Source: Bacteroidota bacterium (GTDB lineage Bacteria > Bacteroidota > Bacteroidia > Chitinophagales > Chitinophagaceae). Taken from it: a stretch of DNA of 64,000 nt. Location: contig CANHGW010000003.1 of NCBI GenBank assembly GCA_947460175.1, forward strand, positions 1 through 64,000. The letters are read 5' to 3'. Every line of letters starts with the position of its first letter. Within the stretch, counting starts at the first letter, position 1. Under the pieces are notes generated by a model that made no database searches, was not told the DNA's origin, and worked only from the letters and a program-made list of their open reading frames with translations. The position numbers were made by a program, and so were the translations under genes. Positions 16,374-23,783 of this stretch are shown piece after piece.

Positions 16374-17243
16374 CTAGTCCCACTTTTTAACTTCGTTCAA
16401 TCCTGCTTGTTGAACGTTTAAAATTTCATGGTTCATTTCAGTAGCACCATTTACATTTACAAAAGCAAGTACATGTAAGTTAGCTTTGTCTTTGTAAAGA
16501 CCTGCAATATCTAAACCTTTAAAATCTTTAATCGTGTATTTTTTAGCATCTGTCAATGTTACATCATCACCAACTGTAGATGTGAAACAAGCTCTTACAA
16601 CGTGCTCATGTAAATAACCTGCAGGTGCATTACTTTGATTAATAGGAGTGATAGCATCTTCAATTAAGTACAAAGTAATTTTTGTGCTTTTATTTACTTT
16701 AGCGTTATACCCCATGAATACTTGAACATCAAGCATGTCATTTTTTTCTTTAGTAACCATTGCAAGTCCACATTCTGCAGGCTCTGCTAAGATATTATTG
16801 GCAGCCGTGCCCCAATCACCTCTAGAGAAAATATTTTCACTATTGTATGGACGACGATTTGCAGTTCCACCAGGGAAACCATAAGTGTTTGGCATTAAAG
16901 CTTGAATTTGGGTATAGAATGGATCTATCACTAACCAATCTTTATCGTGTATTGCTGCACCATATATTTTACCTCCACTACCTGATACTATACCATCAAG
17001 AATTAATCCACCATCAGGACAAAATCCACACCATTCTCCAGTAAATTCTTCAACTAGTACTTTATGCGTAAAGTCAGTTGGTACAGCACCTACTTGAGCT
17101 AACGGATCTACAACTGGAGTAGTTGTGTTGTTAGAAGAAGTATTGAATGGACTCAATCCAGTATCACCAGAAGGAGATTTTTTGCAAGATGCAAAACCAA
17201 TAACCATTGCAGCTACTAGTGTAAGTGAAAAAAGTTTTTTCAT
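16374..17243 (-). CDS. Omp28-like lipoprotein, copy 2, CGFC motif
   Basis: A 289-residue predicted lipoprotein with signal MKKLFSLTLVAAMVIGFASC (lipobox C20), nearly identical to the signal of copy 1. The thioredoxin-like entrance is VLVEEFTGEWCGFCPDGG. The remainder is the Omp28/P27 type beta-rich domain, with YLIEDAITPINQSNAPAGY, LHEHVVRACFT and a terminal EVKKWD. The family was named from a Porphyromonas outer-membrane protein. The EFTGEWC-x-x-C start suggests a periplasmic or surface disulphide activity, but no function has been shown. Copies 1 and 2 are separated by 172 nt and each has its own terminator. Confidence 0.85.
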   Translation of the reverse strand: MKKLFSLTLVAAMVIGFASCKKSPSGDTGLSPFNTSSNNTTTPVVDPLAQVGAVPTDFTHKVLVEEFTGEWCGFCPDGGLILDGIVSGSGGKIYGAAIHDKDWLVIDPFYTQIQALMPNTYGFPGGTANRRPYNSENIFSRGDWGTAANNILAEPAECGLAMVTKEKNDMLDVQVFMGYNAKVNKSTKITLYLIEDAITPINQSNAPAGYLHEHVVRACFTSTVGDDVTLTDAKKYTIKDFKGLDIAGLYKDKANLHVLAFVNVNGATEMNHEILNVQQAGLNEVKKWD

Positions 17244-17361
17244 TTTAAGTTAGTTTTAATACCCAAATATAATGTTATTTATTTAAATGTTGCAACATTA
17301 ATCTTCATAATTATCCCCAAATAAGGTCAAATACTACTTTTTTGCAAGTGAAAATTGCTAT

Positions 17362-17394
17362 AAAATGAAAAATGCACTCCGAGGAGTGCATTTT
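17362..17394 (-). terminator. Terminator after Omp28-like copy 1
   Basis: Inverted repeat AAAATGCACTCC/GGAGTGCATTTT (17369-17380 with 17383-17394) with a T-rich tail on the minus strand. Confidence 0.85.
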
Positions 17395-17415
17395 ATTAAA
17401 CAACTATAATGGTTA

Positions 17416-18285
17416 TTAATCCCATTTTTTAATTTCGTTCATTGAACATTCTTGTGCTGTAATAATTTCTACTCCCGCACTTCCTACATTTCCTTTAGTA
17501 TGTACTATTACAAGTAAATTACAATTATTGATGTTTTTATATTTTCCACCAATGTTTTTGTTTTTTAATTGCACTTTAAAATACTTCTCACTACCAACCC
17601 ACTCAATTTGATCTCCACTTAAATCTGAAGTTAAATAATCAATCAATACATGTTCATGCTTATAACCAGGTCCACCAGATGTTTGACCTTGAGCTGAAGT
17701 TGGAAGATCATTCTCTAATAAATAAACAGTATAGTATAAGTCTTTGGTCAAAGGTTTTGTTACACCGAAATAAATATCTAGGTTCACATTATCTCCAGTT
17801 GTTTTAGATACTAATGCTACACCAATATCTGTTTTAACTTGTAAACGAGTATCAACTTCACCAGCCCAACTTGAAGCACCCATTACTGCACCACGATCAA
17901 CATTACCTCCAGGATATGAAGAGTGAGAGCCTAACATTGTATTAATTTGATTGAAAAATGATGGTTCATAAGGATCAGAACCTGAATTGGCATTATGAAT
18001 TGCAACTGGATAAGCTACATCGGGATGTGCATCTACGATTGCTTTCAGATTGGCAGCACCACCTGGACAAGCACCACACCACTCCCCTGTAAATTCTTCA
18101 ATTACTACTTTTTTTGTAAATTTGGTAGGAACTGATCCAACAGGTAATGTTGGTGCAGATGGAGCAGTTACAGTAGGTGCCGTATAAAATGGGTTACTAC
18201 CTGTATCAGGAGAATTTGTTTTTTTGCAAGATGCAAAACCAATAACCATTGCAGCTACTAGAGTAAGCGAAAGAAGTTTTTTCAT
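17416..18285 (-). CDS. Omp28-like lipoprotein, copy 1, CGAC motif
   Basis: A 289-residue predicted lipoprotein. The signal MKKLLSLTLVAAMVIGFASC differs from copy 2 by one residue, and the DNA over this stretch is almost identical, pointing to recent duplication or gene conversion. The redox-like motif is VVIEEFTGEWCGACPGG. The C-terminal domain shares YLLENDLP, GYKHEHVLIDYLTSDLSGDQI and the terminal EIKKWD with the other copies, though the mature sequences have diverged. It is the upstream-most copy on the minus strand and ends at its own terminator. Role unknown; see copy 2. Confidence 0.85.
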   Translation of the reverse strand: MKKLLSLTLVAAMVIGFASCKKTNSPDTGSNPFYTAPTVTAPSAPTLPVGSVPTKFTKKVVIEEFTGEWCGACPGGAANLKAIVDAHPDVAYPVAIHNANSGSDPYEPSFFNQINTMLGSHSSYPGGNVDRGAVMGASSWAGEVDTRLQVKTDIGVALVSKTTGDNVNLDIYFGVTKPLTKDLYYTVYLLENDLPTSAQGQTSGGPGYKHEHVLIDYLTSDLSGDQIEWVGSEKYFKVQLKNKNIGGKYKNINNCNLLVIVHTKGNVGSAGVEIITAQECSMNEIKKWD

Positions 18286-18393
18286 GGAATAAATTGTTTT
18301 AGAGTTTAAAATTAAAAATAATAATTGAAAAGGTCAAAACATTAACATATGTTAATGAATAACTCTTTTACATAAATAAGACGAATGAAAAGG

Positions 18394-19284
18394 TTATTTC
18401 GTTGGGAATGACCCATTAATTAATGTATTAATTTCGGCAATCTTCATTTCCTCTTCTACCAAAGGTTCAATATTTTTGGTTTGTTCTACTTTTCTTTTTT
18501 GAAAACTAGCTAATTTCAACATTCTATTTAAGTTATCGTCTGTCAATGTAAACGCTTTCTCTATCCATACATTCACTACATCTATAAGCTCTTGTTTAGA
18601 GACTCTATTACATATATTCATAAATGGATTTGAAACATATTTTTCGAGTTCTCCACTTTTTATCAGTGTTGACATTTTTTCGATACCAAAGCCATCTTCA
18701 CACACTTCATTAATAATACCAAGATTAAAAATATCTCTAGCTGAATAGGTTTTATTGGAATTAATGATTTCTGTTGCTTTATTGAAGCCTACTTTTTTAG
18801 TTAAAAAGCTATAGGCGCCCATACCAGGAAACGTTCCAAAAATAACTTCAGGGAAACTAAACTTTGCTGATTCTTCAGCAATGATAAAGTTGCCAGACAA
18901 TGCACTTTCAAACCCTCCTCCGAATGCATTCCCTTGAACTACACAAGTTGAAAAGACATCCATGTCATAATTGCTATTATAGTTGTAGACCAAATCGATG
19001 CATTTATAAGCATAGTCTTTGAGTGAATTTTTATTCTTGCTTTTAATACAAGAAACAAAATACTCCAAATCACCCCCAAGATTCCAGACACCTTTATTCA
19101 ATGAATATGCAACGACATATTTTATATTTTCTTTCTTAATAAAATAGACAATTAACTCTTTTACATGAGTCAAATTATCTAGAAAATTCATTGAATAACA
19201 AAGTTTATCTTGCAAATCAATTCCAACCCAAAGAATTTTAAATTCATTGTCAATCTTGATTCTGAGATTATTATTTATAAACAA
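18394..19284 (-). CDS. RpfF-like DSF-family signal synthase (crotonase fold)
   Basis: A 296-residue crotonase-superfamily protein matching RpfF, the enzyme that makes cis-2-unsaturated fatty acid signals (DSF) from acyl-ACP by dehydration and thioester cleavage. It carries the RpfF-specific GVWNLGGDLEYF (65-76), the oxyanion region VVQGNAFGGGFESALSG with E126, and FPEVIFGTFPGMGAYSFLT with E146. The two glutamates are 20 residues apart, as E141 and E161 are in Xanthomonas RpfF. The C-terminal VNVWIEKAFTLTDDNLNRML helix also matches. The only usable start is a TTG with no clear ribosome site; upstream codons run into a stop. No RpfC, RpfG or Rpf2 lies nearby. The surroundings are very AT-rich and the gene stands alone. 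The activity is inferred. Confidence 0.85.
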   Translation of the reverse strand: MFINNNLRIKIDNEFKILWVGIDLQDKLCYSMNFLDNLTHVKELIVYFIKKENIKYVVAYSLNKGVWNLGGDLEYFVSCIKSKNKNSLKDYAYKCIDLVYNYNSNYDMDVFSTCVVQGNAFGGGFESALSGNFIIAEESAKFSFPEVIFGTFPGMGAYSFLTKKVGFNKATEIINSNKTYSARDIFNLGIINEVCEDGFGIEKMSTLIKSGELEKYVSNPFMNICNRVSKQELIDVVNVWIEKAFTLTDDNLNRMLKLASFQKRKVEQTKNIEPLVEEEMKIAEINTLINGSFPTK

Positions 19285-19566
19285 AATAGTGAATTTTATA
19301 GCGTTAGTTGTAGGTTAACGATGTGAAACTAACTGAAAAAATATATATAAACAAATTATATAGAATATTTTTAAATACAAAAAACAACGATTTGAAAATA
19401 TTTTTATTTACAACTTATAAACATTTGATTTTCAATTATATAAATGTTATATATATATCTTATTAATTAATATTTTATTTGTTAATGTATCATAATGTAG
19501 ACTTTAAGTAAAAAGGCTATTATCACCTAGTTGTGAATTTACCTTATAAATGTAGAAAATAAATTG
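19285..19566. other. Very AT-rich divergent intergenic region between the rpfF-like gene and nusB
   Basis: About 325 bases between the starts of two divergent genes, with long A/T runs around 19340-19500. A 7-bp inverted repeat GTTAGTT/AACTAAC (19303-19309 with 19327-19333) sits 19 nt upstream of the rpfF-like start and could be an operator or hairpin. No ORF or RNA gene is seen. The only promoter-like element is TACATTTG for nusB at the right end. Confidence 0.45.
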
Positions 19567-19574
19567 TACATTTG
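19567..19574 (+). promoter_or_regulatory. -7 element TACATTTG of nusB
   Basis: TAnnTTTG match, 36 nt before the ATG. Confidence 0.55.
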
Positions 19575-19610
19575 CCACCCCAAAAAAAATTCAATTAAGC
19601 TCTTTCAATT

Positions 19611-20537
19611 ATGATTAGTAGAAGAAATTTAAGAATCAAAGTATTGCATACAATTTACGAACTTGGACAGCAAAATGAACAACCAAATGCTACTATTGCA
19701 AAAAAATATTTTGATTCCAAATTAGAAGACACCACTTCTTTATTAGCTGCAGTTACACATCTTCTCTATCTTATAGCTGAATACGTATTAATACATGCCA
19801 ACCAAAAAGCATCTAAACACATCCCTACGGCTGATGATTTAAATGTCAATACAAAATTAGCAGGCAATATTATCATTCAAAAATTAAAAAAGAACGAATC
19901 ATTTTCTTTAATTATAAAAAAGAATAAACTAGCCAATTTGTTTGACGATGAGTTTATCAAAAAGATATTTATTTCTCTGTTAGATTCACCAGAATACAAA
20001 TCCTATATCGTTAATCCTGAGCGTAATTCGATAGAAGAGAAAAAGATATTGGAAACCATCATTCATCATTTTATTTTCAAAAATGAGCATACCACTTCCT
20101 TTTTAGAAGAACATTTTATTAACTGGGATAGTGATTTTGAAATGGTTGAATCTTGGATGGATAAAATATTAATTTCAGCAGGTAATTTCTCTTTTGAACG
20201 TATTCTTTCTAATGAAAAATTAGAATTTTCTCACGAACTGATTGATTGCTATTACACTAAAAAAGACACCATTTTTGCGTTTATAGAACCTAAACTTGTT
20301 AACTGGGATGCAGATCGTGTTGCCCTCCTCGATTTGATAATATTACATCTTGGAATTTGCGAACTACTTTATTTCCCTAGCATTCCTGTAAAAGTAACTA
20401 TCAATGAGTATATCGATCTAGCTAAATCATTTAGCACCTTACAAAGTGGGCAATTTGTGAATGGATTATTAGATAATGTTCGTAAAGAGCTAATGGCCGA
20501 TAATAAAATTTTCAAAAACGAACATAAAGGAAAATAA
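19611..20537 (+). CDS. nusB: Transcription antitermination factor NusB (long Bacteroidota form)
   Basis: NusB works with NusE/S10 at boxA sites to keep rRNA transcription processive. At 308 residues it is about twice the E. coli length. The N-terminal MISRRNLRIKVLHTIYE keeps the boxA-binding arginine-rich start. A lineage insert of about 140 residues follows, and the all-helical NusB core returns at about 170-300 with NWDADRVALLDLIILHLGICELLYFPSIPVKVTINEYIDLAKSFST as the most conserved part. The long form is common in this phylum. It starts a gene group with a DUF1573 lipoprotein, yajC and a DivIC-like gene. Confidence 0.92.
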   Translation: MISRRNLRIKVLHTIYELGQQNEQPNATIAKKYFDSKLEDTTSLLAAVTHLLYLIAEYVLIHANQKASKHIPTADDLNVNTKLAGNIIIQKLKKNESFSLIIKKNKLANLFDDEFIKKIFISLLDSPEYKSYIVNPERNSIEEKKILETIIHHFIFKNEHTTSFLEEHFINWDSDFEMVESWMDKILISAGNFSFERILSNEKLEFSHELIDCYYTKKDTIFAFIEPKLVNWDADRVALLDLIILHLGICELLYFPSIPVKVTINEYIDLAKSFSTLQSGQFVNGLLDNVRKELMADNKIFKNEHKGK

Positions 20538-20597
20538 ATTTAATTTTTTAATGCCATGGTTCATTCTATTTCTTTAACATCAATCAACTAGTTTATA

Positions 20598-21071
20598 ATG
20601 AAGTCTTCAAGTTATTATTTTTTTCTTTTGCTATTTTGCCTTAGTCTTATTAGCTGTAACGAAACACCTAAACAAGATGAAGAGTTGAAGGGAAAGCTAT
20701 CTACTTCCTTGGTTACTAATCCTAGAAGCATGGATAGCATTGGAATTGAAAACCTTCAAGATATAGCTTCTATGTCTTTTGTGGATACATTGCATGATTT
20801 TGGCCGTATGAAAGAAGGTGAAATGGTAGTGTATGAATTCAGCTTTATAAATAAGGGAAAGAAAGATTTATTAATCAATGAAGCAAAAGGATCTTGCGGA
20901 TGTACAGTACCTGAATATCCTAAAGAGCCTATAAAACCAGGAGAACAACGTTCTATTAAAGTTACTTTTAATAGTCAAGGTAAAATAGGTTACAACGAAA
21001 AAACAGTGATGGTAATCACCAATGGTAATCCTTCAATACTTAATTTAACGATACTAGCAGAGGTTTACTAA
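20598..21071 (+). CDS. DUF1573 domain lipoprotein
   Basis: A 157-residue predicted lipoprotein with lipobox cysteine C20 in LISC. Residues about 68-157 form a DUF1573 domain, an Ig-like beta-sandwich related to ASH/MSP domains: FVDTLHDFGRMKEGEMVVYEF, then GSCGCTVPEYPKEPIKPGE with the paired cysteines, and IKVTFNSQGKIG. DUF1573 proteins are abundant in Bacteroidota and uncharacterised; binding to envelope partners is assumed. It lies 60 nt after nusB and 70 nt before yajC, an order seen widely in the phylum. Confidence 0.9.
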   Translation: MKSSSYYFFLLLFCLSLISCNETPKQDEELKGKLSTSLVTNPRSMDSIGIENLQDIASMSFVDTLHDFGRMKEGEMVVYEFSFINKGKKDLLINEAKGSCGCTVPEYPKEPIKPGEQRSIKVTFNSQGKIGYNEKTVMVITNGNPSILNLTILAEVY

Positions 21072-21111
21072 TAACTCTCTTTTTTTTTGTCCGAATATTC
21101 GAATTATAAAG

Positions 21112-21119
21112 TACTTTTG
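21112..21119 (+). promoter_or_regulatory. -7 element TACTTTTG of yajC
   Basis: TAnnTTTG match, 22 nt before the ATG, suggesting that yajC has its own promoter besides read-through from nusB. Confidence 0.5.
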
Positions 21120-21141
21120 ACCAAATAATATTAAATATTTC

Positions 21142-21486
21142 ATGAATACAATTGATTTGCTTTTGATGATGGGTGAAGGTGGCAAGCCTAATCCAATGAT
21201 GAATGTGGTTTTTATGCTTGGCATGATTGGCGTTATGTATTTTTTTATGATACGTCCTCAAATGAAAAAAGCTAAAGAACAAAAAGAATTTTCAAATACA
21301 ACCAATGTAGGAGAAACCATTGTGACTATTGCGGGCATCCATGGCAAGCTTATCAAAAACAATGAAGATGGCACTATTTCAGTAGAAATAGATCGAAATA
21401 CGATTGTAAAAATGGAAAAAAGTTCAATATCAATGGAAATGACCATGGCACTTCGTAAAAAATTAAATACAGAAACGAAAGCGTAG
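21142..21486 (+). CDS. yajC: Sec translocon accessory subunit YajC
   Basis: YajC associates with SecDF and SecYEG in the inner membrane. The 114-residue protein has one N-terminal membrane helix (about 18-37, MNVVFMLGMIGVMYFFMIRP) and then the conserved cytoplasmic part RPQMKKAKEQKEF, VGETIVTIAGIHGKL and VEIDRNTIVKMEKSSI. The length is normal. It follows the DUF1573 lipoprotein; the next gene is a DivIC-like protein, not the YbbR-coaE pair that often follows yajC in this phylum. Confidence 0.95.
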   Translation: MNTIDLLLMMGEGGKPNPMMNVVFMLGMIGVMYFFMIRPQMKKAKEQKEFSNTTNVGETIVTIAGIHGKLIKNNEDGTISVEIDRNTIVKMEKSSISMEMTMALRKKLNTETKA

Positions 21487-21516
21487 AATTTTTACTTTTA
21501 ATTCAATAAGCGCATC

Positions 21517-21825
21517 ATGTTTTTCGTCAATATACTCAAAAACAAATTCTTTCTGGTAACAGTTATTTTTTTGGTTTGGGTAATATTTTTTGCTCAATAT
21601 GATATCATTTCACAGCGACAACAACGTAGTGAACTAAATGAAATGAAAAGCAAAATCGAATATCTTGAAAAAGAAGTTGATCGATTACATGCTGAAAAAG
21701 TAGCCTTAAAAACTGATACAGTGACTGTAGAGAAATATGCACGCGAAAAATATTTCATGAAAGCACAAAATGAAGATGTTTTTGTATTTGACACAGTATA
21801 CACAACTGCCTCTCCTAAAAAATAG
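21517..21825 (+). CDS. FtsB/DivIC-family septum protein
   Basis: A 102-residue bitopic membrane protein. A short cytoplasmic start and membrane helix (about 9-27, FFLVTVIFLVWVIFFAQYDI) precede a coiled coil (about 35-68, RQQRSELNEMKSKIEYLEKE) and a short distal region with KYAREKYFMKAQNEDVFVF, the typical FtsB/DivIC end. It probably joins FtsL and FtsQ in the divisome. In many Bacteroidota the gene follows eno, while here it follows yajC by 30 nt. It ends before a terminator-like hairpin at 21932-21974. Confidence 0.88.
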   Translation: MFFVNILKNKFFLVTVIFLVWVIFFAQYDIISQRQQRSELNEMKSKIEYLEKEVDRLHAEKVALKTDTVTVEKYAREKYFMKAQNEDVFVFDTVYTTASPKK

Positions 21826-22162
21826 TACTTCTTTCAGATTCAATTGAGTTCCTACGATTACTTACAGTTAAGTATCGGGTCTACTTCAATAATCTATTTC
21901 TTTATAGTTAGTACGTTCTATCATCACTATTAAAAAAGCCATGCTGTTTTCACTTCATGGTGCTTTATTTTTTCATTTCTTTTTTAACCCAAATTAGGCG
22001 ATAGGATTTGAGGAATAAAATTCTAGCGTATTAGTTAGGAGTACCTCCCCTGTCACGCAATTCGGAGATTTAGAGCTTGTTTTTAAAAAAGTAATGAAAT
22101 ACAATCTCTTTGTCTTTTATGCATTTGTAATGCGTAATCTGTGTTTAATAAAATTTGTAAAA
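21826..22162. other. Gene-free intergenic region between divIC-like and rplT
   Basis: About 335 bases up to the rplT terminator. Apart from the terminator-like hairpin at its left, I see a locally GC-richer stretch near 21995-22080 that contains GGAGTACCTCC (22038-22048) and no open frame of note. It could hold a small RNA or a relic; nothing recognisable. Confidence 0.4.
21932..21974 (+). terminator. Probable terminator of the nusB-yajC-divIC group
   Basis: Imperfect stem AAAGCCATG/CATGG-t-GCTTT with a 12-base loop, followed by a T-rich run. Weaker than the other terminators. Confidence 0.6.
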
Positions 22163-22199
22163 ACAAAAAAAGGTCGCTCCTATCAGAAGCAACCTTTTT
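22163..22199 (-). terminator. Terminator of the rpmI-rplT operon
   Basis: Stem AAAAAGGT-GCT/AGC-ACCTTTTT with one mismatch, followed by a T run on the minus strand, 23 nt past the rplT stop. Confidence 0.82.
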
Positions 22200-22221
22200 G
22201 GTATAAATTAATTAGAGAAAT

Positions 22222-22566
22222 CTATTTTACGTGAGCAACAATTGCTTTGAAAGTAGCAGGCTCATTCATAGCCATATCAGCTAATACTTTACGATTCAAC
22301 GTAACGTTCGCTTTTGCTAATTTGTTGATGAATGTAGAATAGTTCATACCTTCTGCACGAATAGCAGCATTGATACGAGCAATCCATAATGTACGATAAT
22401 CACGTTTTTTCAATTTACGACCTACAAATTTGTAAGTCATACCTTTTTCTACGACGTTTTTAGCAACGGTAAATACATTTTTACGCTTACCGTAATAACC
22501 TTTAGCCTGTTTTAATATCTTCTTTTTTCTAGCTCTGCTTGCTACAGCGTTTTTTGAACGTGGCAT
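22222..22566 (-). CDS. rplT: 50S ribosomal protein L20
   Basis: L20 binds 23S rRNA early in 50S assembly and in some bacteria represses its own operon. The 114-residue protein is canonical: [29 protein letters not shown] at the N-terminus, the [23 protein letters not shown] core, and [21 protein letters not shown] near the end. It is second in the rpmI-rplT pair on the minus strand, 51 nt after rpmI. The usual upstream infC is not present. Confidence 0.98.
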   Translation of the reverse strand: MPRSKNAVASRARKKKILKQAKGYYGKRKNVFTVAKNVVEKGMTYKFVGRKLKKRDYRTLWIARINAAIRAEGMNYSTFINKLAKANVTLNRKVLADMAMNEPATFKAIVAHVK

Positions 22567-22617
22567 ATGTTAAGTTTTTTTAATTTTTGAATGAATGAAA
22601 TTTTTTATCAAGGTAGA

Positions 22618-22815
22618 TTAACCCATACAAAGTAAACGGTTAACCATTTTTTGATTTGTTTTACTAACTAAAACACTACCACGTAAATGACGTTTACGCT
22701 TTGTAGCCTTTTTGTTTAATAAGTGACTTTTATTTGCTTTAAATCTCACTACTTTTCCTCCTCCGGTTATTTTGAAGGTTTTCTTAGCACGAGAGTGGGT
22801 TTTCATTTTTGGCAT
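22618..22815 (-). CDS. rpmI: 50S ribosomal protein L35
   Basis: A 65-residue basic protein with the L35 signature MPKMKTHSRAKKTFKITGGG, followed by KRKRHLRGS. It is the first gene of the rpmI-rplT operon. The divergent gene upstream begins less than 100 nt away, so infC and thrS, which commonly precede rpmI, must lie elsewhere in the genome. A TACCTTTG -7 element lies 22 nt before the ATG. Confidence 0.98.
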   Translation of the reverse strand: MPKMKTHSRAKKTFKITGGGKVVRFKANKSHLLNKKATKRKRHLRGSVLVSKTNQKMVNRLLCMG

Positions 22816-22837
22816 GACGTCTGTTTTTTAAGGAGTG

Positions 22838-22845
22838 CAAAGGTA
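22838..22845 (-). promoter_or_regulatory. -7 element TACCTTTG of rpmI-rplT
   Basis: TAnnTTTG match on the minus strand, 22 nt before the rpmI ATG. It gives the operon its own promoter without infC. Confidence 0.6.
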
Positions 22846-22906
22846 ATTATTTATTATTGAAAATTACTAAAATATGGAAGTAATTTCTTCTATTTTGTGC
22901 AAAATT

Positions 22907-23773
22907 ATGAAAAATGCACTATTAAAAATGCACTTAGCTGTATTTTTATGGGGATTTACGGGTGTTTTAGGTCGAGCTATCGAACTTTCCGAGTATCCTT
23001 TGGTATGGTATCGAACGCTTATTACCTCTATTATTTTTTTGATGATACTCATTTTTCGCAAAGAATTCAAAAAAATAAGCCGAGCAGAATTATTCCGTTT
23101 TATGCGTATTGGGTCAATTATTGCTATTCACTGGGTTGCATTTTATGGTTCTATTAAATATGCCAATGCCTCCATAGCCCTTACGTGCTTATCTACGGCA
23201 GGTATTTTTACTGCTTTGCTCGAACCAATCGTATTGAAAGTCAAATTTAATTACAAGGAATTAATGGTAGGATTCATAGCCATTATTGGAATGTATTGTA
23301 TTTATAAGTTTGAAATTGGCTATGCCACTGGTATTATACTAGGTATAGTAGCTTCACTGCTTAGTTCGATTTTCACGATCATGAATAAAAAAATTATAGG
23401 CGACTACCCATCGCGAATGGTTGCTTTTTACGAAATTGGATCTGGCTTTCTTTTCCTCACTTTACTACTACCTCTCTATTTATATTACTTCCCAACTGTT
23501 TCGTTTACTCCTTCTTCTATGGATTGGTGGTGGCTATTTGTATTAAGTTTATGCTGTACCGTTTGGGGACAATCCTTAGCATTGAGCGCGCTTAAGAAAC
23601 TTTCTTCTTTTACTACTGTATTGATGGTCAATCTAGAACCTGTATATGGTATCCTTTTGGCTATACTTATTTATCACGAAAATAAAGATTTAGGATGGGG
23701 ATTTTATATAGGCATTTCACTTATAGCATTTAGCGTAGCATTACACACACTCATGATGATGCGGAAAAGATAA
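22907..23773 (+). CDS. DMT-superfamily transporter (two EamA domains)
   Basis: A 288-residue polytopic inner-membrane protein with ten predicted helices in two EamA halves, the drug/metabolite transporter layout. Family markers are HLAVFLWGFTGVLGRAIELS at the start, WVAFYGSIKYANASIALTCLST and TALLEPIVLK at the end of the first half, and FTTVLMVNLEPVYGILLAILIYHE in the second. Members export amino acids, purines or other metabolites; the substrate is not predictable. An ATG at 22874 would add eleven residues, but it lies upstream of a TATTTTG promoter-like element, so ATG 22907 is preferred. It is divergent from rpmI. Confidence 0.9.
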   Translation: MKNALLKMHLAVFLWGFTGVLGRAIELSEYPLVWYRTLITSIIFLMILIFRKEFKKISRAELFRFMRIGSIIAIHWVAFYGSIKYANASIALTCLSTAGIFTALLEPIVLKVKFNYKELMVGFIAIIGMYCIYKFEIGYATGIILGIVASLLSSIFTIMNKKIIGDYPSRMVAFYEIGSGFLFLTLLLPLYLYYFPTVSFTPSSMDWWWLFVLSLCCTVWGQSLALSALKKLSSFTTVLMVNLEPVYGILLAILIYHENKDLGWGFYIGISLIAFSVALHTLMMMRKR

Positions 23774-23783
23774 TGTCAACCCG

